Of a stretch of DNA of 64,000 bases, positions 1 to 9,087 are shown one piece after another; positions within the stretch are counted from its first letter, which is position 1, and each line of letters opens with the position of its first letter. Where the stretch lies: contig NZ_CABPSL010000013.1 of NCBI RefSeq assembly GCF_902459665.1, positions 62,001 to 126,000 of the forward strand, read 5' to 3'. Below the pieces are notes generated by a model. The model was not told where the DNA came from and did no database searches. It was given only the letters and a program-made list of their open reading frames with translations. The DNA comes from Pandoraea cepalis (GTDB lineage Bacteria > Pseudomonadota > Gammaproteobacteria > Burkholderiales > Burkholderiaceae). Position numbers and translations under genes: made by a program.

Positions 1-312
1 TCGACGACCTCGAAGGACGACGAAGAGGAGTCCGCCTCTGACGACACCGACGCATTTAGAGACGTCGACAAGCTTCCACCCGGGTGGTTGTCCGACCCAG
101 AACGGGGCGCGCTCACCGAGCAGCTCCTCACGCAAATTGGCGCACTACCCGAGAAACTGCGGAAGGTCGCCATCCTGCTCGGCCTCGGCGTACAGATTGA
201 ATCGATTGACCCAAGCGAGACGACGATTGCAGAAGAATGCCAAATCAAACGTCGGGCGGTTCAGTACCGTCAGGACCAGGTCGTAGAGAAGCTCGCAAAC
301 TTCAAGGAGTAA
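1..312 (+). CDS. Sigma-factor-like protein, C-terminal part (5' end outside window)
   Basis: The reading frame is open from the first base, so the gene begins upstream; 103 residues are visible. An acidic Asp/Glu/Ser-rich stretch (roughly visible residues 4-25) precedes a helical module containing LPEKLRKVAILLGLG and a later TTIAEECQIKRRAVQYRQ. This resembles sigma-70 region 4: a helix followed by a helix-turn-helix. The TTG at position 88 could be called as a start but the frame continues through it without a stop. The stop is 3 bases before the next gene, suggesting one transcription unit. The sigma assignment is by eye only; a general HTH regulator is the alternative. Confidence 0.45.
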   Translation, partial: STTSKDDEEESASDDTDAFRDVDKLPPGWLSDPERGALTEQLLTQIGALPEKLRKVAILLGLGVQIESIDPSETTIAEECQIKRRAVQYRQDQVVEKLANFKE

Positions 313-315
313 CAG

Positions 316-948
316 ATGACCAACATCAAGCAGAGCAAGCCGCAAGTCGACGAAGTCCTGATGCAATTCGCGGCTGAGCAGAGTCTCCCCACGGCGGCCC
401 AATTGCATCGATACATCGAGGCGTTCCCGCAGTTCAAGGAGGAACTTGTCGAGTTCGCCGCGTCACTCGTGGAGGATGAGTTTCACGACAAGCCCGTTGA
501 AACGCAGGCGAGCGAGGCTGCGGCCCAGCTCGCGGTAAGTCATTTCCATAATTTTCGGTATGAATTCGCAAAGAAGGGCGCATCGGTGCCGTCGGCGAAG
601 GCCGAGAATCCAATTTCCCGGTTGTCCCGGGGTGAGTTCGGGCGACTGGTGGAGAGACTGCAGTTGCCAAAGCAGGTTGTGACAAAGCTTCGGGACAGAC
701 AGATTCGATACGCCACCATCCCTGGACGTCTGATTGGTGAGCTGGCTTCGGCTTTGGAAGTTACCAGGGACATCGTCACTGCACATCTGTTGGCAAGCCC
801 CCAAATGGCTAGGCTCACGACTTCATCCCTAAGCCAGGGTGAGCCTCGGGAGACCCGGCAGGAGTCTTTCGCGGAGGCGCTGACATCAGCTAATCTATCT
901 ACCGAGGAGGTATCCGAGGTGATGAACCGCTTTTCGGATGAAACTTGA
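316..948 (+). CDS. Hypothetical protein paired with the sigma-like gene
   Basis: A 210-residue soluble protein with no signal peptide or membrane segment. The N-terminal part (about residues 10-55) reads as helices with a YIEAFPQFKEELVEFAASL pattern. I associate that pattern with small partner proteins encoded next to sigma-like genes in islands, where an ImmA-type peptidase often follows; no such peptidase is present here. The second half (about residues 95-165) has a helical repressor-like region, with a long hydrophilic tail. It starts 3 bases after the upstream stop, so the two genes are probably translationally linked. Function is not established; an anti-sigma or co-regulator role is only a guess. 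Confidence 0.5.
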   Translation: MTNIKQSKPQVDEVLMQFAAEQSLPTAAQLHRYIEAFPQFKEELVEFAASLVEDEFHDKPVETQASEAAAQLAVSHFHNFRYEFAKKGASVPSAKAENPISRLSRGEFGRLVERLQLPKQVVTKLRDRQIRYATIPGRLIGELASALEVTRDIVTAHLLASPQMARLTTSSLSQGEPRETRQESFAEALTSANLSTEEVSEVMNRFSDET

Positions 949-1040
949 GCAAGCAAATCTGAATATCTGACACCAGTCCTGTAGTTTGTCTGACTCCGTT
1001 CGGAGCTTTCGTCGGCCCTGAAGATATAAGTCTTGCGATT

Positions 1041-1075
1041 GGTCACTGAAATGTTTCTTCGATATTTCAGTGACC
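1041..1075. other. Perfect 12-bp inverted repeat after the sigma-like pair
   Basis: GGTCACTGAAAT at 1041-1052 is exactly complementary to ATTTCAGTGACC at 1064-1075, with an 11-base loop. Outer bases GTCTTG and CAAGAC could extend the stem across a small bulge. It lies 93 bases after the stop of the second gene. There is no T-run after it, so it may be an operator or recombination site rather than an intrinsic terminator. Confidence 0.5.
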
Positions 1076-1263
1076 AAGACACGCTAGCGGTTGAAAGCCT
1101 TCCAACTGCCCCCCCCTTCTTCCTCCTGCTTCTGTTCCTGAGAACGCCGCGGTAGTCACTATGACGGCGCGGACCGCTGCCAACCTGCGACCCAACCTCC
1201 GTCCGGGACCATCCGCGCCACCCATAGCTCTCGCTTAAGCATTGCCGAATTCCGTCCGTCGCG

Positions 1264-1487
1264 GCCAAACCGCTACTGACGGGTTCGTCGATGGTTGCGT
1301 ATGGCTCGCGCTGTCGGCCAGCTGGAGGCCGCATTCGCGGCAAAAAAATTTTTCGAAGGTGTTGCCAGTTTGTGGCTGTCACAGCCATATCACTGTTGAA
1401 GGGTTCGACGATGGTGAGGATTCTCGCCGTCATGTGACTGGAAGCGCCTTCGCGATGGAAATTTTTTGCGGTTGCATTGCCGGTTTT
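1264..1487. repeat. Two imperfect direct repeats, 120-bp period, upstream of the ubiquitin-like operon
   Basis: The segments beginning at 1264 and 1384 align at an offset of exactly 120 bases. Shared blocks, in the same order, are GCCA, GGGTTCG(T/A)CGATGGT, CTCGC, CTGGA, TTCGCG, AATTTTT, GTTGC and TTGCC. Each unit is about 105 bases. The gene-free interval 949-1565 otherwise shows only the hairpin at 1041 and a C-run near 1110. The repeats end about 80 bases before the first conjugation gene, so they could hold its control region. Confidence 0.5.
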
Positions 1488-1565
1488 TGAATGAACCTGC
1501 CATAAGTTAGTCAGGGCAATGAGCGGCATCCGCTGCGAAAGCCAATACATTTAGGATTACGTATC

Positions 1566-2039
1566 ATGCCAATTTTCTATCAAATGGAAAACTCGCGTCA
1601 GGTTCATACGATGGACCATCCGCAGAGCATCACGCTCGTTGAGATTGTCCACGCCGTTGCTGGCGGCGTGGAGGTGGACCTGAAGGTCTTTGAGGAGGAC
1701 GGCGACGTCGTGCTGACCGAGGAAATGCTGGTTGAAATTCTTCGCAGCAAGCCGCACCCGAAGCTGCATTTTCACCGTCATCACGAGCTCAAGGTCGTGG
1801 TCCACTTTAACGGTCGCGAGGTTTCCCGCCAGGCGCCGCCCGCGATGACGATTCACCGTCTGAAGCAATGGGCGGACAAGGCGTTCGGCATCGACGCCGC
1901 GCATGCCGCTGAACACGTGCTGCAACTGAGCGGTACGACGGAGCGCCCTGCTGGCTCGACCCATATCGGCACGCTCACGCACGAGCGCCAGCATCACCTG
2001 TCGTTCGACCTCGTGCCTAACGAACGTTTCCAGGGCTAA
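1566..2039 (+). CDS. bilA: Ubiquitin-like modifier protein, BilA-like
   Basis: A 157-residue protein with two regions. Residues about 20-70 are a divergent N-terminal module. Residues about 74-157 have a beta-grasp pattern: strand KVVVHFNGREV, a helix around IHRLKQWADKAFG, then strands ending in HHLSFDLVP. The last residue is glycine (FQG-stop), the end used for conjugation in ubiquitin-like proteins. The function is inferred from the next three genes, which encode an E2, a JAB peptidase and an E1 in the BilA-B-C-D order known from bacterial ISG15-like antiphage systems. An AGGA at 1553-1556 supports the ATG at 1566. The stop is 3 bases before the E2 start. A multi-ubiquitin-domain relative of another bacterial Ub operon type is the alternative. 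Confidence 0.72.
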   Translation: MPIFYQMENSRQVHTMDHPQSITLVEIVHAVAGGVEVDLKVFEEDGDVVLTEEMLVEILRSKPHPKLHFHRHHELKVVVHFNGREVSRQAPPAMTIHRLKQWADKAFGIDAAHAAEHVLQLSGTTERPAGSTHIGTLTHERQHHLSFDLVPNERFQG

Positions 2040-2994
<955 letters not shown>

Positions 2995-3003
2995 GGTGAA
3001 GGA

Positions 3004-4365
3004 ATGTCGTCCCAATATGACGCCGACGCGCTGCATCGAACCGTAAAGCGGCTAATCGACAGCGGTCAGGCGAAATCCTTTGAAGAAGCACAAGAGATTG
3101 CAGAGAAGTATCAGCTGCAACTGGAGCTGACGGCGCCGGCAGATTTTCACGAGCAGGTGGCCGCACTTGCGGTCGTGATGCTCGGTCGCCGCGCCTTTCT
3201 CGGCGGCGTGTCGGTGTCAGGCTGCGGCGACGTCATCCTGCATCCTTCGCTTGGTAGTAACCAGTCGCTCGCGAGCGCGCTGTGCGAGGCGGGCGCAATC
3301 ATCGCTGATGCGGCGCCTGGCCGACCGACCATCGCAATCGGCAGCGTCCGGACGCGAATCGCCCCATTTCACGTGCGTTTGCTCATGTCGGGCTGGCGCG
3401 CCGGGACGTCGCCAGCTGACGAGCGCCACAGCATCGACGACGAGACTGGCGGCTACGTCATGCCGCTGACGGCCGTCGCTGCGGCAGCGCTCGCCGTCAG
3501 TCAGGCCTTCCAGCATGTCGCAGATACGGTGCCGACGGGTTACGAGCCTGCCGGCATTTCGTTGTGGGCTCCGGCGCAGGCTAACTGGGAGTCTCGCGAA
3601 TGCGACGGGCCCGTGCTGCAGGTGCTGCCGTCGTCTACATGGTTGCTCGGCCTGGGGCATCTCGGGCAGGCCTTCGCATGGTGCCTGAGCCTGCTGCCGT
3701 ACCCGAAGGGCGCGCGCGAGCCGCCACACGTTCTTCTGCAGGATGTCGACCGCGTCGGCGTGTCGACTGAGAGCACCTCCGTGCTGACCGCGAAGCAAGA
3801 CAAGGGGCGAAGAAAAACGCGCGTGGTCGCAGAGTGGCTCGAAAAGCACGGATTTTCCACGGCTATCGTCGAGCGCTATTTCGACGGCGAGACCCGTATA
3901 GGACTGGGGGAGCCGTCGTTGCTGTTCTGCGGCGTCGATAACCCGGAGGCGCGCCGTGCGCTCGAAAGCGCGGGCGCAAGCTTCATCGTTGAGGCGGGCC
4001 TCGGCAGCCGCCACGACGACTTTCAGAGCGTGCGCCTGCATACCTTCCCTGCGTCGCGCACAACGGCCCAGACGTGGCCGCAGAAGCCGCAAAAGGAGCC
4101 CATCATCGAAGGTCTCTATGCCGACCTCCTCGAGAAAGGTGAGCTCGGCCGCTGCGGTGTCGTGGAGCTTGCAGGCAAAGCCGTCGGCGCGGCGTTCGTC
4201 GGCGCATTCGCCGCCGCGCTATGCGTTTCCGAGGCACTTCGCGTCCTGCACGGAAGCGCGCCGAGCGAGGTGCTCGACGCCGACATGTTCGCCCTCAGAT
4301 TTCGCAGCGTGGTCGTCAATGAACACGACTTCAACGCGCTTAACCCCGGGTTCATCGCGGTCTGA
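3004..4365 (+). CDS. bilD: E1-like ThiF-family activating enzyme, BilD-like
   Basis: 453 residues. The N-terminal 200 residues are a family-specific region. The adenylation domain starts with the nucleotide-binding loop GLGHLG (Gly216, Gly218, Gly221), followed by the acidic pair in LLQDVDRVG (Asp247, Asp249) and the ES-T-S / KTR region. A likely catalytic cysteine is Cys384 in GRCGVVELAGKAVG, a context common in ThiF proteins of bacterial ubiquitin-like operons. It would adenylate the modifier's C-terminal glycine and load it onto the E2. It starts 9 bases after the JAB stop behind GAGGTGAAGG, an operon arrangement. E1 family membership is firm; the Bil subtype rests on gene order. Confidence 0.8.
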   Translation: MSSQYDADALHRTVKRLIDSGQAKSFEEAQEIAEKYQLQLELTAPADFHEQVAALAVVMLGRRAFLGGVSVSGCGDVILHPSLGSNQSLASALCEAGAIIADAAPGRPTIAIGSVRTRIAPFHVRLLMSGWRAGTSPADERHSIDDETGGYVMPLTAVAAAALAVSQAFQHVADTVPTGYEPAGISLWAPAQANWESRECDGPVLQVLPSSTWLLGLGHLGQAFAWCLSLLPYPKGAREPPHVLLQDVDRVGVSTESTSVLTAKQDKGRRKTRVVAEWLEKHGFSTAIVERYFDGETRIGLGEPSLLFCGVDNPEARRALESAGASFIVEAGLGSRHDDFQSVRLHTFPASRTTAQTWPQKPQKEPIIEGLYADLLEKGELGRCGVVELAGKAVGAAFVGAFAAALCVSEALRVLHGSAPSEVLDADMFALRFRSVVVNEHDFNALNPGFIAV

Positions 4366-4415
4366 TAACCCAGCCCTCGTCTTCTGCTGCAAAAACTTTT
4401 AAAAGGAAGTGAACA

Positions 4416-5162
4416 ATGAGCAACTTCGATAACACGTCAGTGAGCATCAACGGCAAGAGGAACCACGTCGGTGACAAGGTGAATGTGACCAACAAGGTCA
4501 CGAACAATAATAGTCACAACCATAACCACAATTACGTCACGAACATGTACCGTGAGCCCCCGCGCGACGGTGGCGGGACGGACAGCGAGTTGCCGGCCGC
4601 CGTACTCTTCGGCGCGCTCGCGGTCTGGCAATTCTTTCGCCACTACGAGCAGCTGATGTCGGCGATGCAGCACGCAATCGCTTTGGCCGTGTTGCCGAGC
4701 CTCATCGCGGCGGTTATCGCATACATACGGGACAGGGACACGCAGCCGGCAACCATGTCGAGCGTTCCCGCAATCGTTTTCGCACTCGCGGGTTACCTCA
4801 TGCTCCAGCTGATTGGCCAGAACATCCCGAAGCCGATTGAGGACCTGGCGGCGAACGGTTCGCTCATCGAGTTCTGGCAACGGCTGACTGAATATGGTCG
4901 CCACGTCGTCTTGCAGAACAGTGCAGCCATCGTGTTCGTCCTCGTTGCGTCTGTTTCCAACGCGCTCTCGGGGCTGCGCGCCTTCGCGACGACGAACTAC
5001 GGTTGGTTCGCGTGGCTCTGGAAATTGACGTGGCGCAACTCGCCGCGCCGGCACGTGGTCACGCAGGTGGTGCTCCTGGGCGCAGCGGCGCTCTTCACGT
5101 CGGGCAAAGCCATCGCAGCCTGGGAGTGGTGCCAAGAGGCGCTTCGAGGTGCCTTGAGCTAG
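4416..5162 (+). CDS. Multi-pass membrane protein linked to the ubiquitin-like operon
   Basis: 248 residues, start supported by AAGGAAGTG at about 4402-4410. The first 42 residues are hydrophilic and unusually Asn/His-rich (NNNSHNHNHNYVTN near residues 30-43). About five hydrophobic stretches follow, near residues 60-75, 85-104, 116-133, 166-186 and 214-230, the last after a basic Arg-rich loop. I do not recognise the family. It follows the E1 gene after 50 bases on the same strand, so it may be a fifth operon member, perhaps an effector, a target or an anchor. It could equally be an unrelated cargo gene. Confidence 0.6.
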   Translation: MSNFDNTSVSINGKRNHVGDKVNVTNKVTNNNSHNHNHNYVTNMYREPPRDGGGTDSELPAAVLFGALAVWQFFRHYEQLMSAMQHAIALAVLPSLIAAVIAYIRDRDTQPATMSSVPAIVFALAGYLMLQLIGQNIPKPIEDLAANGSLIEFWQRLTEYGRHVVLQNSAAIVFVLVASVSNALSGLRAFATTNYGWFAWLWKLTWRNSPRRHVVTQVVLLGAAALFTSGKAIAAWEWCQEALRGALS

Positions 5163-5267
5163 GTCGCCCATCTGACGCTGGACCGCGGGTCGGCGCATGT
5201 CCGGCCCACCAGGAAGGTTGACGGATTGTTCGCGATATAGTCTCATACGCACATTTTCCGCGGACTA

Positions 5268-6431
5268 ATGCACGTGAAGTCTTCAAAGTCGCACTCTTTC
5301 GGCACTTTCGTGCAGCTATGCCAGTTCGCGCTCGGCAAGGCAGTTGACCCTCACCTAGTGCTGCAGGCAGCCGATGAACTGGAGCAAGGTGGCGACCTGG
5401 GCGGCGCGCAGGCGATTCGCAGCCTGATAAGCACTTCGACGCGCGCAGACGAGAAGCCTGTATCGAGCGGCGTGATTCAGTTGTCTGGCGATGAGCTGAC
5501 CCGGACCTCTCGTATTCCCGTGGACCGCGAAACTTCCGCGCCTCTGGCGAGCATCATTCACAGCAAATCGCTTCCGGCCGAAGGCCCTATTCTCCCGTCA
5601 AGGCTTGCCGGTGGAGTCGACTCCTGGATTGTCGAGTGTCGACGCGCAGCAGAACTTCGTGAAGTTGGCATCGAACCGGCACGGAGCTGCGTTCTGTTCG
5701 GCGAGCCCGGCACTGGGAAGACGCAACTTGCGCTATGGCTTGCGGGGCAACTCGGCCTGCCAGTTATCCTTGCTCGTCTTGACGGATTGATGTCTTCGTT
5801 CCTCGGCACGACGTCAAGGAACATCGGCAATCTCTTTGATTTTGCCAATCGTCATCGGGCATTGCTCGTTCTAGACGAGTTCGACGCTATTGCGAAACTG
5901 CGCGATGACCCTAACGAAGTCGGCGAAATTAAGCGAGTGGTCAATACGCTGCTGCAAAAGCTCGATGAGCGCGCCGAGAGAGGGCTCACGATAGGAATTA
6001 CAAACCATCCCCAGCTGCTCGACCCCGCAGTCTGGCGGCGTTTCGAGCTCCAGGTCGAGCTGCCGAAGCCCGAGCTGAATGCAAGAATCGAAATCATTGG
6101 TCGCTACGCGGAACCGCTCAATTTTAGCCACGGCCAAGCCAAATTGCTGGCCGTGATACTGGAAGGGGCTTCGGGGGCCGAGATTCAGGACGTTGTCAAA
6201 TCGCTGAAAAAGAGTTGGATTTTAGATGGTCCGAAGCTATCCTTTGCGGAAAGATTGCAGACTGTCATGGGTATTCATGCTGCTCGAGTGCCCAGCGACG
6301 CTATTGGCATACTCAATTTGCCATTGCGAGAGCTTGCCCGCGCATTTGCTGAACGCTACGCGTTCAATACCGTGGAGCTCGGGGAAGTTTTTGGAGTCAA
6401 CAGAACGACAATAAGCCGCTGGGTCGCTTGA
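5268..6431 (+). CDS. ietA: AAA+ ATPase of a subtilase-associated pair (IetA-like) with C-terminal HTH
   Basis: 387 residues. A variable N-terminal region (1-130) precedes one AAA+ domain: Walker A GEPGTGKT (Lys151), Walker B LLVLDEFD (Asp203, Glu204), a sensor-1-like Asn in GITNHPQ, and Arg pair WRRFE. The last 30 residues (AFNTVELGEVFGVNRTTISRWVA, cut here: LGEVFGVNRTTISRW) look like a helix-turn-helix of the resolvase/invertase kind. The next gene, 19 bases later, is a large subtilase, the gene pair of the IetAS antiphage system. The ATPase may unfold substrates for, or switch on, the protease. The HTH suggests DNA sensing or self-regulation. The IetAS name rests on domain pairing and size, not a search. 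Confidence 0.68.
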   Translation: MHVKSSKSHSFGTFVQLCQFALGKAVDPHLVLQAADELEQGGDLGGAQAIRSLISTSTRADEKPVSSGVIQLSGDELTRTSRIPVDRETSAPLASIIHSKSLPAEGPILPSRLAGGVDSWIVECRRAAELREVGIEPARSCVLFGEPGTGKTQLALWLAGQLGLPVILARLDGLMSSFLGTTSRNIGNLFDFANRHRALLVLDEFDAIAKLRDDPNEVGEIKRVVNTLLQKLDERAERGLTIGITNHPQLLDPAVWRRFELQVELPKPELNARIEIIGRYAEPLNFSHGQAKLLAVILEGASGAEIQDVVKSLKKSWILDGPKLSFAERLQTVMGIHAARVPSDAIGILNLPLRELARAFAERYAFNTVELGEVFGVNRTTISRWVA

Positions 6432-6450
6432 CCCGGTTCCGGGGAAGGTG

Positions 6451-9066
6451 ATGGCTGGGGATTATCCACTTTTATACGTACAGAACCCGAAGGTTCTACG
6501 TCAACCGCGCAAAGTTAATCCAGGTAGCAAGAAGACGGATTTCTTTGCTGACCGTGACGCGGCGTTCGCCGAGCTTCGCGCGTCAGTAACCTCGAGCCTG
6601 AAGGAAATTCAAGGGCAATTGCGGCAAAACTCCGCAAGATTTTGCTCTTCGGGATTCGTCAAGGTTCGACTCCAAGAGAAGGCGTGGGCGAAAACCCACC
6701 GTCCGGTTCGTAAGCTCTTCACGCCGGACAGTGCACCCGTTGTCGGGGGCGATGACATAGGGGAGCTTATCGTCCGCACGAGCGCAACAGGGCTGGGTGA
6801 TGTGCTTACTAGCGTCGGACGGGCCGATAACGCTACGACTCGCAAGCGTGATAAGCACGGCGAGTGGGTCGTCAACCCCAATCGCGAGCGCTCTGAGGTC
6901 GGCGCGCTCGAGAGTCTTCGCCTTTGGTCATCAGCAGACAGGCGGCTACCGGACGCCGAATATGCCATTTCGACATTTGCTGAAACGGGCTTGGCGCCGA
7001 TGTACGCAGTGCGCCTTTTTGAGCCCATCACGTCATCTCTCGAAAAGCTAAACGCCGGGAAAGGGAGTGCGACATTCAAGGATGACCCGGCAGATTCATT
7101 CGTTCGCTCATTGAAGGATTTATCGCAGAAACTCGGAATATATGTCGTCCTTGATGAGACCCTACCTACGATTCATCTCGCGTACATTGGACTGACCGAT
7201 TCCCCTGGATTCGCTGTCATCCGAGGCATTTCAGAGCTCTCGAAATTCGGCGACCAGTTCATAGCCGATGGCGACTATTCAGATGACTCCCACCATCGGC
7301 TGCTTGCTTTTCTCGGCGAGCATCCGAATGTGCGTACTGTCTCCGTTCCGCGCATTTTGTCTTCAGACCGGAAAAGCTCTTTTAACGTATCGGCCGTTGC
7401 ACAACGCGTTCAACGCAGGTCGACCGTCATCTCGGTAACGCCGGCGGATATTCCTCAACCCGAAGGCGGCGTCGCTTACCCAATGGTCGCAGTGGTTGAC
7501 GGCGGAATCTCGGATAAATTCGCTGCCTGGGTTAAAGGAAGTTACGGAAGGATACCCGCGAGCCAGCGCGACCTGGACCATGCAACGAACATTGCAGGTC
7601 TACTTGTCGGCGCGAAACATTTCAATCCGGGTTATGGATCGCGTTTCGAAGAGAACGGATGCTGGCTGATTGACATCGCGCTTCATACGAAGGACGAATA
7701 CTTCGGAAGACATTATGGCAACGGGTCCGCCAAGTTCATGGACGAGCTTGAGCGCGTTGTCGCGGACTGTCGGGATAAGTACGGGGTACGTGTATTCAAC
7801 TTCAGCCTCAACAATAAAGAGGACGTGATACCTAACGCGTTTAGCGAGGAGGCGACGCGGCTCGACAAGATTGCTCGTGAGCATGACGTATTCTTTGTCA
7901 TCTCTGCGGGGAATGTCCGGGACGAAGACAGGCGCCCAGAATGGGACAAGGTGATTTCGGTTGCCGCGGCGCAACTCATTGAAAGCAAGTCGGACACCCT
8001 TTGGGGGCCGGCAGACTCGTTGTTAAACATCTCCGTCGGCGCGATGAATGGTGCTGGCGTTAGAGGTTGTCTGCCTGATGTGCCGGCACGTTACAGCCGA
8101 CGTGGCCCCGGTGTGCGAGGTTCGGTAAAGCCAGACGTTAGCCACATTGGGGGCGCGGACGGCAAGGACGACCTATCCGGGCTCTCAAGCGTTTCAGAAG
8201 ACGGTATGTTGGCCGCGGTGAAGGGTACAAGTATGGCGGCTCCCTTGGTCGCTAAAACTCTGGCAGCACTCGATATGGAGCTCGCTGGAGTCGCGCCGCG
8301 CGAAGTCGTTCAAGCACTCTTTCTTCACAATACCTACTTCGAGAAGGCGTTTCAAAGCCAGCAGGCTCGACGCATCGGCCGCAGCCTGATTGGTTTCGGG
8401 TATCCGCGCGCGAGCCACCAGTCCCTCCAACTCGACAGGCATACGTTCGGTGTCGTCGTGTTTGACAGTCTGCACGTTGACGAGAACACAATCATCGACT
8501 TCAGCTGGCCCAGGGAACTCGTTGATTCCGAAGGGCGGTGCCGCGGTGTTGCACGCCTCACACTCGTCTATTCGCCCCCGCTCGATTTCAAGTACGGCGC
8601 AGAGGTCGCACGCATCAATCTGGAGCCGGCGCTCCGACAGCGTGTACCGAACGTCAAGGCTTCGCGTGCTGACGACGAAGACGTCGAATCTGACGATGAC
8701 GAGGATGCAGGAAAGGCCGGATGGACCGGACGTGCGAAGCCGGTCCACGCTCATGGCCTAAAGCGTACTTCACGAGAGGCTGCGCTTCTCGTGGACGGAT
8801 TGAAGTGGAGTCCGGTGAAGGTTCTTGAGGGCAATTTCCGCGGCGTCGGTCGCTCGCATGAGTGGCGGCTGAGCGTCAATTACCTATTGAGAGACCAAGC
8901 CGAGTTTCCCAAGGATGGGATTCCGTTTGCGGTCATTTTGACAATCTCTGACCCCGATGGGACCGCCAACGTGTACGGTGACCTCGCTCAGGAACTGGTG
9001 GCTACGTCCGCAGTGCGAATGAATGACATTCGTGCTGCAATGCGGATTCGTCCGCAGGCTCGATAA
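6451..9066 (+). CDS. ietS: Large subtilisin-like serine protease (IetS-like)
   Basis: 871 residues from the ATG at 6451, preceded by GGGGAAGG; a GTG three bases upstream is less likely. The first about 340 residues have no obvious domain. The S8 catalytic triad follows: Asp350 in VAVVDGG, His377 in DHATNIAG, and Ser594 in GTSMAAP, with the oxyanion Asn region near SAGNVRD. A 250-residue C-terminal region with an acidic segment (DDEDVESDDDEDAG) ends the protein. There is no signal peptide, so it acts in the cytoplasm. Paired with the ATPase upstream, it fits the protease of the IetAS defence system. The His motif is divergent (HATNIAG rather than HGTHVAG), as seen in such intracellular subtilases. 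Confidence 0.72.
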   Translation: MAGDYPLLYVQNPKVLRQPRKVNPGSKKTDFFADRDAAFAELRASVTSSLKEIQGQLRQNSARFCSSGFVKVRLQEKAWAKTHRPVRKLFTPDSAPVVGGDDIGELIVRTSATGLGDVLTSVGRADNATTRKRDKHGEWVVNPNRERSEVGALESLRLWSSADRRLPDAEYAISTFAETGLAPMYAVRLFEPITSSLEKLNAGKGSATFKDDPADSFVRSLKDLSQKLGIYVVLDETLPTIHLAYIGLTDSPGFAVIRGISELSKFGDQFIADGDYSDDSHHRLLAFLGEHPNVRTVSVPRILSSDRKSSFNVSAVAQRVQRRSTVISVTPADIPQPEGGVAYPMVAVVDGGISDKFAAWVKGSYGRIPASQRDLDHATNIAGLLVGAKHFNPGYGSRFEENGCWLIDIALHTKDEYFGRHYGNGSAKFMDELERVVADCRDKYGVRVFNFSLNNKEDVIPNAFSEEATRLDKIAREHDVFFVISAGNVRDEDRRPEWDKVISVAAAQLIESKSDTLWGPADSLLNISVGAMNGAGVRGCLPDVPARYSRRGPGVRGSVKPDVSHIGGADGKDDLSGLSSVSEDGMLAAVKGTSMAAPLVAKTLAALDMELAGVAPREVVQALFLHNTYFEKAFQSQQARRIGRSLIGFGYPRASHQSLQLDRHTFGVVVFDSLHVDENTIIDFSWPRELVDSEGRCRGVARLTLVYSPPLDFKYGAEVARINLEPALRQRVPNVKASRADDEDVESDDDEDAGKAGWTGRAKPVHAHGLKRTSREAALLVDGLKWSPVKVLEGNFRGVGRSHEWRLSVNYLLRDQAEFPKDGIPFAVILTISDPDGTANVYGDLAQELVATSAVRMNDIRAAMRIRPQAR

Positions 9067-9087
9067 CAAAATTCTGAAAGCAAAGAA

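Noticed and set aside
540-1550. 336-residue minus-strand frame
   Set aside because: It crosses the partner gene and the repeats, and shows no domain. The repeat content explains its repeated phrases.
5218-5241. Promoter TTGACG/TATAGT before the ATPase gene
   Set aside because: The two boxes are only 12 bases apart, too close for a sigma-70 promoter.
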